This document shows positions 35,806 through 48,800 of a stretch of DNA of 64,000 nt, in pieces. Below the pieces are notes generated by a model that was not told the origin of the DNA, ran no database searches, and saw only the letters and a list, made by a program, of their open reading frames with translations. Both the position numbers and the translations under genes were made by a program. The stretch is from Cliona cf. orientalis (Eukaryota; Porifera; Demospongiae; Clionaida; Clionaidae). The stretch's first letter is position 1, and the number at the start of each line of letters is the position of its first letter. The stretch spans positions 2,108,001-2,172,000 of the forward strand of contig OZ005703.1 of NCBI GenBank assembly GCA_963930775.1, in the 5' to 3' direction.

Positions 35806-36045
35806 CTGTCCCTCAGTTTGACAGCAAGATGCCGATAAATTGGTCTAATTTCACCCTGTTGTATACTCTCAATGGGATGCTCTCAACGAGTTCTCTCAGG
35901 CTGTTGGATGGGACATGGTGTATATATGGTTTGAACTCCAAGTTGTGTAATCCCTGGCCTCCAGGATCATGGGATACAACTAACGATGAGGAGTTGCTGA
36001 AGTAAACAATCTCTAAGGGATATGATGTCAGCTGGGAGACCGCCA
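35806..36045 (+). pseudogene. Heparanase exon 3 relic (unit B)
   Basis: Twin of the relic at 19345, with the same 2 bp frame-shifting insertion and TAA, so the damage predates the A/B duplication. Confidence 0.85.
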
Positions 36046-37372
36046 AACCGTCGCCAAATTTAATTCCCCGCCAAATTTTCTGGCTACACAACTTGGACAC
36101 TTACTAATAGTAAGAAATGATCATATTACTGTAACATTCTTTGCACAAGAACTGGTAATCAATCTGAGCCTTCATTCAAATTAGCTAATTGGATGGATGG
36201 ATGTTGGTCTATTGACCTAATTAAAGGTTCTAGGAAGTTCTTGAATAATAATTATTAGCCAATTACTTCATTATCACTCTATTCAAGTAGCATCACTGTT
36301 GTTGTAGCCAGTCAGGGCCACTGGTGACCATGCATGCAACCCTGGTAGCTATGCATATCATTGTGTTACAGTGGTGAGTTATAGAAAAGTTGCAACAGTC
36401 CACCCAACCTTCAAATAATAATGCAACACCCCAGTATTCACAAGAAGATAATTTGCCCTGGCCCATCAATCATACTATAATAACTACCATGTGAGCATCA
36501 AAGTTTTGTACTAAAAATTGAATAATATCGATTCACTAAAATTTAATGAAACTAAGTGATGAGCTACTCTTTCAATCATGCATAAAAGATGGTTCTTTAT
36601 CCACAATTCAACATCTACTGACTCAGTACCCATGGATTCTCAGAGCACAGATCGGCACACTAGCAGGCAATAACGGAAACTGTTACATACACCGCTTTGA
36701 TCGTCACGAATGAAAATGTCATAGTGTCATTAAACTGTACTGTTAGAAGAATGTGGAAGATGCCAAACACATGCATCATAACACTTGACTTGCTGGTCGC
36801 CCTGTTATGTGAATGTGGTGCTAAAATAAATTTACAAAACAGTCAAGGAATATTTGCAGAAAGTTAAGCCAATCGTGTTGATGTGTTCTTAATTATAATT
36901 ATGGAGCCAGCATTAATCTTCAAGGCCAGCATGAAGCCAAAAAGTATCCTTTCAGTAGTGCATGGTGATAAGGTGGACACCACAAATAGTGAGAGTGATT
37001 TAGTACATGATAAAGCATATCTTAAAGTGAGACAATTATTACGATGAAAGCAGCATCAAATGAATGCACAGGAGTGCAAAACCCTCACCGCTACACGCAT
37101 GCATGACTCATGCACATATAGAGATCCATAGTAGCTAGCATTATTTCAGTGTGTAGCGTAAGTCATCAACTCTCGACCGTCTAAGACGTTTGGGACTGTA
37201 ACTCGGGCTCTGTACGTGCTATGAACCTTGATAGATAATTCATTTGTCTAATAAACGACCACTTACCATTGCATGTATGAATCTCGTTTATGCAGGTCAC
37301 TATGAGCGAGTATGCTAGACCCATAATTTTATGAATTGGCGACCGTTTCCACCTGTTGTCGACCACCCAGTA

Positions 37373-37755
37373 ATTACCCCACGCGCATGCGCAAGGGGTA
37401 AAGTAATCGGTTTTGTCTGTCGTCGTCTGTCGTCAGCACAAAAATCGCCAGATGTGGAGATCTAGGCGTCTGAGCGACTTGTAAGTACAGCATATCCGTC
37501 GATATCGTCGAAAAACTGGCTTCATTGTGCTTCGAATCGTTTGGCGAGGTCCATGAGCGTCGCAAATACTTCATTTTGTTGGCCACGCCTATCAACAATA
37601 CCCACCATGTGCTTTCTGCTCATGCGCACAACCTGGCACAATATGTAGGTAAAGGTCGTCAATAGGCTTATGCCGCTGTAGGTGGCATGCCGGCATGGCG
37701 TGGTTCTCACATGACGCTGCAGCGCGCGGGGTATGTACTCTATAGAGCTCTAGTT
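37373..37755 (-). mobile_element. Uninterrupted TTACCCC-type MITE
   Basis: Runs from TTACCCCACGCGCATGCGCA...GGGGTAA, through ATCGCCAGATGTGGAG and GAAAGCAC in inverted sense, to GCTGCAGCGCGCGGGGTATG and CTATAGAGCTCTAG. It shows the ancestral state of the site invaded by the 6.9 kb element in unit A. Confidence 0.8.
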
Positions 37756-38010
37756 TGCAACAGCGCTAATGTCGACCGATTGCCGATTTTTATAATAAAT
37801 GTGCATGGAAGTAGTAGATACTTAAAAATAATACTTTCATCATGATTATTAATACTTACTATATTATCGTAAATATCAAGTTTTCATATCGAGTGAAACT
37901 TTTATATATGCAGGATACACAAAATTAATACCATCGCCATACGTTCATAGTGTATGGCAAAACGCGACCACACTCGAGACCACCGTAGAGTAGATAGCGG
38001 TCGACAATAA

Positions 38011-38378
38011 GGCCATACCAAGTTAATTTTTTGTTTCTCGGATTCGGCGGGTCTGTTTTTGGCTGATTAGAAAAAAAAATAAAATTTTTTTAATTAACAT
38101 TCCTCACATTATGATAGTGATAGGCCAGGAGTACTCGTTAGAAAGAGCACTCTTGGTCTGCTACTGATAGCACTGTAAGCTAAACGATCATCAAAACTGC
38201 TCTAGAATGCAAGTATTCACTACTAAAATGATTGCTGGCTGGCTGTGGACTGGTGATGCTCACGATTTGCTAGGCCACACCTCCTGTAAATTAATTTTTT
38301 TTTATTTTCATGCCGACCACCCTGGTCTGTTTCCAGCTCCTGTTTGTCCGAGAAACAAAACATCAAATTGGTATGGCC
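38011..38378. mobile_element. Harbinger-like MITE, TAA target duplication
   Basis: Inverted ends GGCCATACCAA... and ...TTGGTATGGCC continue inward (TTTTTTGTTTCTCGGA against TCCGAGAAACAAAACA). TAA flanks both sides (38008-38010, 38379-38381), and unit A has the empty site ACAATAAAAGATGG. TIR starting GGCC plus a 3 bp TAA duplication fits PIF/Harbinger. Confidence 0.8.
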
Positions 38379-38462
38379 TAAAAGATGGTCGACTAATGAT
38401 GACTTACGCTATGCCTGCTCAATATAAGGAGTATTGAACTAGATACATACTACCATATTATT

Positions 38463-38840
38463 AACCCTCGCCGCAAAGCGTAGGCGGAGGGTTACTGCAA
38501 TCGTTTGGCGATTTTTGTCCGTCCGTCCGTTTGTCCGTCCGTATGGTAAGGGTCGTCTGAGAGAAAGTACGCATCTGAGGATTACCAGGAAGAGTGGTCA
38601 CGTTAAGTCCTGCCCAGTCGTATAGTAGTGTGCAGCTGTGGTTGCCATTCTGTGCCTTGCTGGTCAGTTGTCAATGCAGTGACAGTGTAAACAGGCAGTG
38701 GCTCTCAAGTGCATAATTGAGTTAAAGTAGTCACAGAGGCTTTCAGCTATTATAGTGACAGGGTATGTATACTATAGTATTGAACTAGATACATACTACC
38801 ATAATAATATTATGGTAGTATGTATCTAGTTCAATACTCC
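38463..38840 (-). repeat. Inverted copy of the 30545-31060 repeat
   Basis: Starts with the hairpin TTAACCCTCGCC...GGCGGAGGGTTA and the CCGTCCGTCC run, then the conserved block, and ends in the palindrome TTGAACTAGATACATACTACC / GGTAGTATGTATCTAGTTCAA. Confidence 0.75.
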
Positions 38841-38910
38841 TTATTGAGCAGGCATACACACTGAGATATGCTAGCTAGCTACTATAGATCTACATGTGCA
38901 TGAGTCATGC

Positions 38911-39358
38911 TAGCCTCGTCCCCAGGCCCTTTGAGGGGAGGAGGAGAAAGGGCCTGGTACACACCGTTTGCGCATGCGTCAACTTTTCCGTAAAAACGTC
39001 CGTAAAAGTTTACGTACACTAATCCCTACCACGTGCTGATAAGTGAAACGATCCATATGTCTACAGAATACGGAATGACCTTCTGACCTTCGCACTAGCG
39101 CTCGTGCTAAGCGCGCGCCTACTCCGATTGGAGTCGAGGCAGTCCTTCGTTGATCGATATGGTGAAGTCCCTTGAGCTTCCTCGAAGTCTCGCTCGAAAT
39201 TTGAACCGTTTTAAGCTTACCAAAGGAGTTAAGGTCAAAGGGCAAGTATACTAGGAAATATCCGACCCCCTAAGATTCTTAGGGTAACTGAGCATGCGCA
39301 AACAGTGTGTACCAGGCCCTTTCTCCTCCTCCCCTCAAAGGGCCTGGGGACGAGGCTA
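38911..39358. mobile_element. MULE-like MITE, 9 bp target duplication
   Basis: The left end TAGCCTCGTCCCCAGGCCCT and its reverse complement on the right extend through GAGGGGAGGAGGAGAAAGGG and CACACCGTTTGCGCATGCG. GAGTCATGC is duplicated exactly at 38902-38910 and 39359-39367. The first bases and the 9 bp duplication match the 6.9 kb element, so they are probably the same superfamily. Interior frames show no domain. Confidence 0.85.
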
Positions 39359-39721
39359 GAGTCATGCATGCGTGTAGCGGTGAGGGTTTTGCACTCCTGT
39401 GCATTCATTATGGTAGTATGTATCTAGTTCAATACTACGTATACATACCCTGCACCTGAGGTATAGTGTAGCAATAGAATGAGCTTGAATCTTGTTGGCA
39501 GAGGTAGAACAGTTCAGAATCTATAAAACTCTTTGATAATTAATTTTGGCAATATAATATTATAATATCAATGCATGCATGATTATCACTAACTAAGAAT
39601 TATCATATCTAGCTACTAAATGGTTAACAAAATCATGCCAGTGACATTCTAGACTGATTGACAAGTTCCTAAACTACATTTATCATGTTCATTGTTATTA
39701 TAGTATTAATCAAGATTAAAT

Positions 39722-40697
39722 TTAGTTCTTTTTCATGATATACTTATGTAGGGCTTCCATGACAGCTTCATTTCCTTGCACTTTCTCAGTCTGTTTCAAT
39801 CCATTTTCGCCTATCATAATAATAATAATTATTATTATTGTAAAATAAACTTGATTACTAACAGTCAATAGGATCACAAATCCTCTCTCCAGTTGGTAAA
39901 TCTATGCATTTGCATTCTTCATCCTGACTCTTTGTATCATCATACTCCGCAGTGGCTGTATAGCATAAAATAAATACTAGCACTTAACAAACTGCAAGTT
40001 AATATCAATTGCTACGTACAGGCCTTAACAGAGCAGCACTCCGGCAGAACAGATAGTCGACAAGCACCACCTACATTAAAAAATAATATTATTCTTCATA
40101 AAAGTGACGAGACAAGATTGTGTTACGCCAATTGATCTAGCATTATTTCCCTCAATGAATTAAGTATTACATTGTAATTGTTATAAGACAAATACCGAGT
40201 CAAGAAATTTGCTAATATTGTTATTCTGATTGTTATTAATAAATTGTATAGCTAGCATTTTTAATACCAATGTGGTTGTAATATCTGAAAACGTGATCCC
40301 TGGATCGTATGTTCACTATCCTCTCCAGATTTGGTTTTGCATAAAGAGCTGCTTTAGGGCAATTGGGAACTGCCGGTGAGTAAATACAGGCTCCTGGAAG
40401 AAAAATTCAATGGACACAGCATGGTCATAAAACAATCTATTAGCTATACACTTGGAAATGCAAGATTTTAAATGCTTAAGATTCAGCATAGACCTCACCG
40501 TTAGGATTATCACAAGCATAGGATCTGAAGTAGGAACCTCCAGCATAATGTAATATCTGAACACAGCCTAGCGCTGGAGCTCGAAGGTGCCACTGAGTTT
40601 CTGCATTGAGATCTTCGCTGACAGCCACTTCAGAAGGCAGCGCCATGCCCATTGCCATAATGTAGCATAGCATAGTTGCAATAGCTGCACTCGTCAT
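39722..40697 (-). CDS. Secreted Cys-rich cassette protein, copy C
   Basis: Four-exon model: 40697-40499, 40393-40268, 39955-39863, 39810-39722; 507 nt, 168 residues, all junctions phase 1. It has one cassette only (CKCIDLPTGERIC). Signal peptide exon as in A but four residues shorter. Donors are GTGAGG, GTATTA and GTTAGT. The exon 2 tail LERIVN...FRYYNH is conserved with A and F although third codon positions differ, which argues that it is translated. Eight Cys in the predicted mature protein. Confidence 0.68.
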
Positions 40698-41332
40698 GAT
40701 GGTTTGTAGGTATCAGATTCTGGAAGTGCTTTGCTGACAGATTGAAGATTCAGGACAGATATCCGTGATGCTGAAGATGAGAAGTAGCAGAGATGTGCTC
40801 TTTATATATCCAATGTTTGAATCAGTCAGTATATATGATCATAATACATGTGTATGCAGAATTATAATATTATTATAGCACGACACCTGGACACTTAGTA
40901 AGAAATGATCATAATAATTACATTCTTTGCACAAGAACTGGTAATTGATCTGAGCTTTCATTCAAACTAGCTAATTGGATGGACATAATTATGTTAGTCT
41001 ACCAACCTATTTAAAGGTTCTAGGAAGTCCTTAAATAATTAGCCGATTACATCATTATCACTCTATTCAAGTAGCATCGCTGTTGTTGTAGCCAGTCAGG
41101 GCCACTGGTGACCATGGAGCCCAGCATGTATGCATATCATTGTACCACCAGTATATATAATGGCCACCATGAAGTTCATTAGAAATTAATAGTTGTTACA
41201 GTAGTACTATAACTGTTAATGGACTTTACTATAACTTAATTAACCCTCGGCGCATGCACCGCAGGGTTACAATAGTCCTATTTTTTTCTCTATAAAAGTT
41301 TATGCAATAGCATCGGATACACAGTTAGCATT

Positions 41333-41623
41333 GCAGGGTTTCATCCAGTGGGGGGGGGGGGGGGGGGGGGGTGACAGGGGGGAAGCTTCCCCTCCAAACT
41401 CCCTAGCTTCCCCCTCTAAAAATTTGAGTTTAATTAAATTAAGCATCATAATATCACAGTAAATCACCAAATCACTAGCATTAATTTTGTTTTTGATCAA
41501 AAGTTATCCAAAACGTGGAAGAATTCCCTAAATTATTACATCCCAAGGAACTTGGTATGCTGAATACGCCCACTCATTTATCGCGCTTCCACCCCAAATT
41601 TTTGTCGCTGGATGAAACCTTGC
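41333..41623. mobile_element. MITE with GGGTTTCATCCAG ends, present only in unit C
   Basis: Inverted ends GCAGGGTTTCATCCAG and CTGGATGAAACCTTGC are flanked by ATT (41330-41332, 41624-41626). Units D and E show the empty site GTTAGCATTAGC. A run of about 23 Gs lies just inside the left end. Confidence 0.8.
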
Positions 41624-41734
41624 ATTAGCTAATATATGTTGACCCTAAAAAGTTAAAAGTAAATTAAATAATTAAATGATACTGTGTATAATGAAAAATA
41701 TATATCATGTAGTATTATACATTTATATTGTTAC

Positions 41735-42170
41735 AACACAAAAGACGCTTAAAAACAGCACAAGAAGATGATGATGTAATTTCAAAGGCAGTGTATTCCA
41801 AACTGAAATGGCATGGGGTACAAATGAGTAATAATATGATTGGGTATGTGCGAAAGGTTGCTGTAGAGTTAATTATAAAGCATGAACAGAACGAGAATTG
41901 TACTGTGTGTGCTCTCTGAGTAACACAATTCCATCAGGGAAAAGGACTGGTGGTGGACTATTTTATACAAGTGACTAAGTTTCAGGTGCAGTCTCCACTT
42001 TTCTAGGGTTGGTAAGTTTGTTAATGCTAGTAGTTCCTCATAGCTTGAACTCCAGCAGTGTGTGGCCATCTTACATGCAAACCTTAATTTGCACGCTCTC
42101 AAGAAGTTCAGTGTCTTTGCGGGTATACGGTGCCCTATGTGTGTGTGTGTCTGTCTGACGGTTACCAAGC
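41735..42170 (-). pseudogene. LINE C-terminal relic, unit C
   Basis: The minus frame reads SSYEELLALTNLPTLEKWRL and LKLSHLYKIVHH, the region that follows the polymerase domain in non-LTR retrotransposons. It is cut off upstream (42135 onward) by a MITE ending TTAACCCTCAGCGCATG at about 42411. Confidence 0.7.
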
Positions 42171-43226
42171 TAACTGCTACATACCTCGTTTGCGAGTCCG
42201 AAGTGCAGTGTTATAAGGTTTCTCATGTATGGCGTTCCAAAGGCATTATTTGTGTGGATTTCTCCGAAAATGCTTTGTTCGCCAGTTTTGGCAGCATTAA
42301 ATTTTGCCGATTCTAAGCTTCTTGACTTTGCCTGAACTAGAGATAACACGACTTTACGTATTAATAGAACGTTGTGTGTGGTGCGCTATACACAGTATTA
42401 TGTCAATTAACCCTCAGCGCATGAGTTTTAGGCACGGTTGCAAAAATTGTTGACCCTGGTTACCCCCACCGCCTTCCTCGCTCAGTCGGCTGGCGAGCTT
42501 CGACGATCGTGGGACGATAGTAGCTTCTTTTCAATTCTGTATGCATGCTTAGCTGCCAATTGCCATGCATTCTTGTGGTACCCTTTGACTCTCTGGCTCA
42601 TTGCCTCCAATTAAGCTTCTTTTCTGTCTTATGCATGCATTTTCAGTATTTTTCAGTATTTTACAAAGGGCTCCATATATGATGTATGTACTTAACATGA
42701 TTCTCCCAGTTTTCAGTATTTTTGGTCAGAATTCAGTAAAAATACTGACAAATCCGTATACTTGGAGGCACTGCTGGCTAGCTAAGCTTGTATGCAAGCA
42801 TGGCATTGCAGTGCTTGAACCCAAGTGAATTGTGATAATAATATTATTGGACATGCAATTAACCGATTGCTTTACCCCTTCAGTTGCGCATGCGCGCGGG
42901 GTAATAATTATTATGGAAATTGATCTATGTAAGGAACAGCATAGTGACTCGCTGAGCGAGGACTGCTACACCCAGTATATTAACTCTAGTTATAGTACTA
43001 GTGTAGCAGCTTGAATCTTGTTGGCAGCTGCAGAGGTAGAACAGTTTAGAATCTATAAAATTCTTTGATAATTAACTTTGGCAATACAGCAATCAATGAT
43101 TATCACTAAGAATTATCATATCTAGCTACTAAACGGTTAACAAAATTATGCCAGTGGCATTCTAGACTGATTGACAGGTTCCTAAACTACATTTATCATG
43201 TTCATTGTTATTAGTATTAATTAAGA

Positions 43227-44228
43227 TTAGTTCTTTTTCATGATATACTTAAGTAGGGCTTCCACGACAGCTTCATTTCCTTGCACTTTCTCAGTCTGTT
43301 TCAATCCACTTTCGCCTATCATAATTAATAACTTAAATTATTATTATTATTAAAACAAACTTGATTACTAACAGTCAATAGGATCACAAATCCTCTCTCC
43401 AGTTGGTAAATCTATGCATTTGCATAATTCATCCTGACTCTTTGTATCATCATACTCCGCAGTGGCTGTATAGCATAAAATTAATACTAGCACTTAACAA
43501 ACTGCAAGTTAATATTAATTGCTACGTACAGGCCTTAACAGAGCAGCACTCCGGCAGAATAGATAGTCGACAAGCACCACCTACATTAAATTTTCAAACA
43601 GACACAACATTAAAAATAATATTATTCTTCATAAAAGTGACGAGACAAGATTGTGTTACGCCAATTGATCTGGCATTATTTCCCTCAATGAATTAAGTAT
43701 TACATTGTAATTGTTATAAGACAAATACCGAGTCAAGAAATTTGCTAATATTGTTATTCTAATTGTTAGTAATAAATTGTATAGCTAGCATTTTTAATAC
43801 CAATGTGGTTGTAATATCTGAAAACGTGATCCCTGGATCGTATGTTGACTATCCTCTCCAGATTTGGTTTTGCATAAAGAGCTGCTTCAGGGCATGTGGG
43901 AACTGCCGGCGAGTAAATACAGGCTCCTGGAAGAAAAATTCAATGGACACAGCATGGTCCTAAAACAATCTATTAGCTACACTTGGAAATGCGAGATTTT
44001 AAATGCTTAAGATTCAGCATAGACCTCACCGTTAGGATGATCACAAGCATAGGATCTGAAGTAGGAACCTCCAGCATAATGGAATATCTCAACACAGCCT
44101 AGCGCTGGAGCTCGAAGGTGCCACTGAGTTTCTGCTTTGAGATCTTCGCTGACAGCCACTTTGGAAGGCAGCGCCATGCCCATTGCCATAATGTAGCATA
44201 GCATAGTTGCAATAGCTGCACTCGTCAT
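43227..44228 (-). CDS. Secreted Cys-rich cassette protein, copy D
   Basis: Model: 44228-44030, 43926-43801, 43465-43373, 43315-43227; 507 nt, 168 residues. One cassette, with Leu for Glu before the CKC motif (DELCKC). Exon 1 encodes the same residues as copy E. The frame is intact throughout and all junctions are phase 1. Confidence 0.68.
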
Positions 44229-44753
44229 GATGGTTTGTAGGTATCAGATTCTGGAAGTGCTTTGCTGACAGATTGAAGATTCAGGACAGATATCCGTGAT
44301 GCTGAAGATGAGAAACAGAAGAGATGTGTTCTTTATATATCCAATGTTTGAATCAGTCAGTATATGATCATAATGCAAGTGTGCAGAATTATAATAATAT
44401 TATAGCACGACACCTGGACACTTAGTAAGAAATGATCATAATAATTACATTCTTTGCTCAAGAACTGGTAATGGATTTGAGCTTTCATTGAAATTAGCTA
44501 ATTGGATGGACATAATTATGTTAGTCTAGCTACTGACCTATTTTTAAAGGTTCTAGGAAGCCCTTAAATAATTAACCGATTACATCATTATCACTCTATT
44601 CAAGTAGCATCCTGTTGTTGTAGCCAGTCAGGGCCACTGGTAAACCATGGAGCCCTGCATGGTATGCATATATCATTGTACCACCAGTATAATGGCCACC
44701 ATGAAGTTCGTTAGAAATTAATAGTTGTTATAGTAGTACTATAACTGCTAATG

Positions 44754-44891
44754 CAGTGGCGGAGGAAGACGGCTGTGACTGGGGGGGCACAGTGGGTGTA
44801 TCACATGTCTACCCCAATAGAGATGTATTGAAGGACTGTCATGCAAGGGGGGGCACGTGCCCCTGGTGCCCCCCTGGTTCCGCCACCTATG
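44754..44891. mobile_element. 138 bp MITE unique to unit D
   Basis: Ends CAGTGGCGGAGGAAG and CCGCCACCTATG are inverted in their core; TAATG is duplicated (44749-44753, 44892-44896). Units C and E have the empty site GTTAATGGAC. The ends and 5 bp duplication resemble the 1.7 kb element at 28733, so they may be one family. Confidence 0.8.
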
Positions 44892-45109
44892 TAATGGACT
44901 TTACTATAACTTAATTAACCCTCGGCGCATGCGCCACAGGGTTATACGATAGTCCTATTTTTTTTTCTCTATAAAAGTTTATGCAATAGCAGTTAGCATT
45001 AGCTAATATAATATTATGTAGACCCTAAAAAATTAAAAGTAATAATACAATAATTAAATAATTAAATGATACTGTGTATAATGAAAAAATATATATCATA
45101 CATTGTTGC

Positions 45110-45480
45110 AACACAAAAGACGCTTAAAAACAGCACAAGAAGATGATGATGTAATTTCATAAGGCAGAGTAATAATATGATTGGGTATGTGCGAAAGGTT
45201 GCTGCAGAGTTAAAGCATGAACAGAATGAAAATTGTACTGCGAGTGCTCTCTGAGTAACACAATTCCATCAGGGAAAAACAACTGCTGGTGGTGGACTAT
45301 TAATTTTTATACGTTTCATGTGCAGTCTCCTCTTTTCTAGGGATGATAAGTTTGTTATTAATGCTAGTAGTTCCTCATAGCTTGAACTCCAGGTGTGTGT
45401 GGCTATCTTACATGCAAACCTTTGCACGCTCTCAAGAAGTTCAGTGTCTTTGTGGGTATGCGGTGCCCATATGACATTGT
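45110..45480 (-). pseudogene. LINE C-terminal relic, unit D
   Basis: Same sequence as in units C and E with more deletions, and no continuous frame. Confidence 0.65.
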
Positions 45481-46587
45481 GTGTGTCTGTCTATCTAGCT
45501 AACTGCTACATACCTTGTTTGCGAGTCTAAAGTGCGGTGTTATAAGGTTCCTCATGTATGACGTTCCAAAGGCACTATTTGTGTGGATTTCTCCGAAAAT
45601 GCTTTGTTCGCCAGTTTTGGCGGCATTAAATTTTGCCGATTCTAAGCTTCTTGACTTCAAATTGCCTGAACTAGCGATAGCACGACTTTATAGAACGTTG
45701 TGTGTGGTGCACTATACACAGTATTATGTCAATTAACCCTTGGCACATGAGTTTTAGGCACGGTTGCAAAAATTGTTGACCCTGGTTACCCCCACCACCT
45801 TCCTCGCTCAGTCGACTAGCGAGCTTTCGACGATCATGGGATGACAGTAGCTTCTTTTCAATTCTGTATGCATGCTGCCAATTGCCATGGCATGCATTCT
45901 TGTGGTACCCTTTGACTCTAGTGCCTCCAAGCTTCTTTTCTGTCTTTCAGTATATATGTATTCCCATTAACTTTTTCCCAGAATCAGTATTTTGCATTCA
46001 TTTTCAGTATTTTACAAAAGGCTCCATATATTATATGATGTATGTACTTAATTCTCCCAGTTTTCAGTATTTTTGGTCAGAATTCAGTAAAAATACTGAC
46101 AAATCCTTGTACTTGGAGGCATTGCTAGCTAGCTAAGCTTGTATGCAAGCATGGCATTACAGTGCTTGAACCCATGCAAGTGAATTATGATAATAATATT
46201 ATTGGACATGCAATTAACCGATTGCTTTACCCCTTGCGCATGCGCGTGAGGTAATAATTGTTATGGAAATTGATCTATGTAAGGAACTTCTGTCAGCTAG
46301 GATGTTGGCATAGTGACTCGCTGAGCGAGGACTGCTACACCCAGTATATTATAACTCTATAGTTATAGTACTAGTGTAGCAGCTTGAATCTTGTTGGCAG
46401 CTGCAGAGGTAGAACAGTTCAGAATCTATAAAACTCTTTGATAATTAATTTTGGCAGTATAGCAATGCATGATTATCACTAACTAAGAATTATCATATCT
46501 AGCTACTAAACGGTTAACAAATCATGCCAGTGGCATTATAGACTAATTGACAAGTTCCTAAACCACATTTATCATGTTCATTGTTAT

Positions 46588-47580
46588 TTAGTTCTTTTTC
46601 ATGATATACTTAAGTAGGGCTTCCATGACAGCTTCATTTCCTTGCACTTTCTCAGTCTGTTTCAATCCACTTTCGCCTATCATAATATATTATTATTATT
46701 ATTGTAAAACAATTTTGATTACTAACAGTCAATAGGATCACAAATCCTCTCTCCAGTTGGTAAATCTATGCATTTGCATTCTTCATCCTGACTCTTTGTA
46801 TCATCATACTCCGCAGTGGCTGTATAGCATAAAATTAATACTAGCACTTAACTATATAACTGCAAGTTAATATCAATTGCTACGTACAGGCCTTAACAGA
46901 GCAGCACTCCGGCAGAACAGATAGTCGACAAGCACCACCTACATTTCAAACAGACACAACATTAAAAATAATATTATTCTTCATAAAAGTGACGAGACAA
47001 GATTGTGTTACGCAAATTGATCTGGCATTATTTCCCTCAATGAATTAAGTAATTGTTATAAGACAAATACCGAGTCAAGAAATTTGCTAATATTGTTATT
47101 CTGATTGTTAGTAATAAATTAAAATTAATTGTATAGCTAGCATTTTTAATACCAATGTGGTTGTAATATCTGAAAACGTGATCCCTGGATCGTATGTTGA
47201 CTATCCTCTCCAGATTTGGTTTTGCATAAAGAGCTGCTTCAGGGCATGTGGGAACTGCCGGCGAGTAAATACAGGCTCCTGGAAGAAAAATTCAATGGAC
47301 ACAGCATGGTCCTAAAACAATCTATTAGCTACACTTGGAAATGCGAGATTTTAAATGCTTAAGATTCAGCATAGACCTCACCGTTAGGATGATCACAAGC
47401 ATAGGATCTGAAGTAGGAACCTCCAGCATAATGGAATATCTCAACACAGCCTAGCGCTGGAGCTCGAAGGTGCCACTGAGTTTCTGCTTTGAGGTCTTCG
47501 CTGACAGCCACTTTGGAAGGCAGCGCCATGCCCATTGCCATAATGTAGCATAGCATAGTTGCAATAGCTGCACTCGTCAT
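46588..47580 (-). CDS. Secreted Cys-rich cassette protein, copy E
   Basis: Model: 47580-47382, 47278-47153, 46819-46727, 46676-46588; 507 nt, 168 residues. One cassette (DEECKCIDL). Exons 1 and 2 encode the same residues as in copy D. The intron before the cassette and the splice signals are conserved with C and D. Confidence 0.68.
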
Positions 47581-48326
47581 GATGGTTTGTAGGTATCAGA
47601 TTCTGGAAGTGCTTTGCTGACAGATTGAAGATTCAAGACAGATATCCGTGATGTTGAAGATGAGAAACAGCAGAAATGTGCTCTTTATATATCCAATGTT
47701 TGAATCAGTCAGTATATGATCATAATTAATGCATGTGTATGCAGAATTATAATATTATTTTAGCACGACACCTGGATACTTAATAAGAAATGATCATAAT
47801 AATTACATTCTTTGCGCAAGAACTGGTAATCGATCTGAGCTTTCATTGAAATTAGCTAATTGGATGGACATAATAATGTTAGTCTACCGACCTATTTAAA
47901 GGTTCTAGGAAGCTAGCCCTTAAAGAATTAGCGGATTACATCATTATCACTCTATTCAAGTAGCATCCTGTTGTTGTAGCCAGTCAGGGCCACTGGTGGC
48001 CATGGAACCCTGCATGGTATGCATGTCATTGTACCACCAGTATAATGGCCACCATAAAGTTCATTAGAAATTTAATAGTTGTTATAGTAGTACTATAACT
48101 TTTAATGGACTTTACTATAACTCAATTAACCCTCGGCGCATGCACCGCAGGGTTACGATAGTCCTATTTTTTTTCTCTATAAAAGTTTATATAATAGCAT
48201 TGGATACAGTTAGCATTAGCTAATAATATTATAATATGCATGCTGTGGACCCTAAAAAGTTAAAAGTAATAATACAATAATTATAAATGATACTGTGTAT
48301 AATTAAAAAATATATATCATATAGTA

Positions 48327-48800
48327 TTATACATTGTTACAACACAAAAGACGCTTAAAAACAGCACAACAAGATGATGATGTAACTTTATAAGGCAGTG
48401 TATTCCAAACTGAAATGGCATGGGATACAAATGAGTAATAATATGATTGGGTATGTGCGAAAGGTTGCTGTAGAGTTAAAGCATGAACAGAATGAAAATT
48501 GTATTGCGAGTGCTCTCTGAGTAACACAATTCCATCAGGGAAAAAGGACTGCCAGTGGTGGACTATTTTATACAAGTGACTAAGTTTCATGTGCAGTCTC
48601 CTCTTTTCTAGGGCTGGTAAGTTTGTTAATGCTAGTAGATCCTCATAGCTTGAACTCCAGGTGTGTGTGCATGGCCATCTTACATGCAAACCTTTGCACG
48701 CTCTCAAGAAGTTTAATGTCTTTGTGGGTATACGGTGCCCATATGTGTGTGTCTGTCTATCTATCTATAGTTACCGTGGCAAGTTAACTGCTACATACCT
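48327..48800 (-). pseudogene. LINE C-terminal relic, unit E (longest copy)
   Basis: The minus frame encodes IWAPYTHKDIKLLESVQRFA, then a frameshift, then SSYEDLLALTNLPALEKRRL and AISVWNTLPYKV near the C terminus. This is the typical end of a CR1/Jockey-like reverse transcriptase ORF. It is truncated upstream by the MITE that starts near 48760. Confidence 0.75.

Larger units (their letters stand above)
31270..38460. repeat. Tandem duplication unit B
   Basis: Near-identical second copy of unit A. Relative to A it lacks the 6.9 kb and 1.7 kb insertions but carries its own at 31685-32604 and 38011-38378. Spacers 32610-33660, 34980-35800 and 36050-37370 match unit A and hold no gene I can support. 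Confidence 0.9.
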
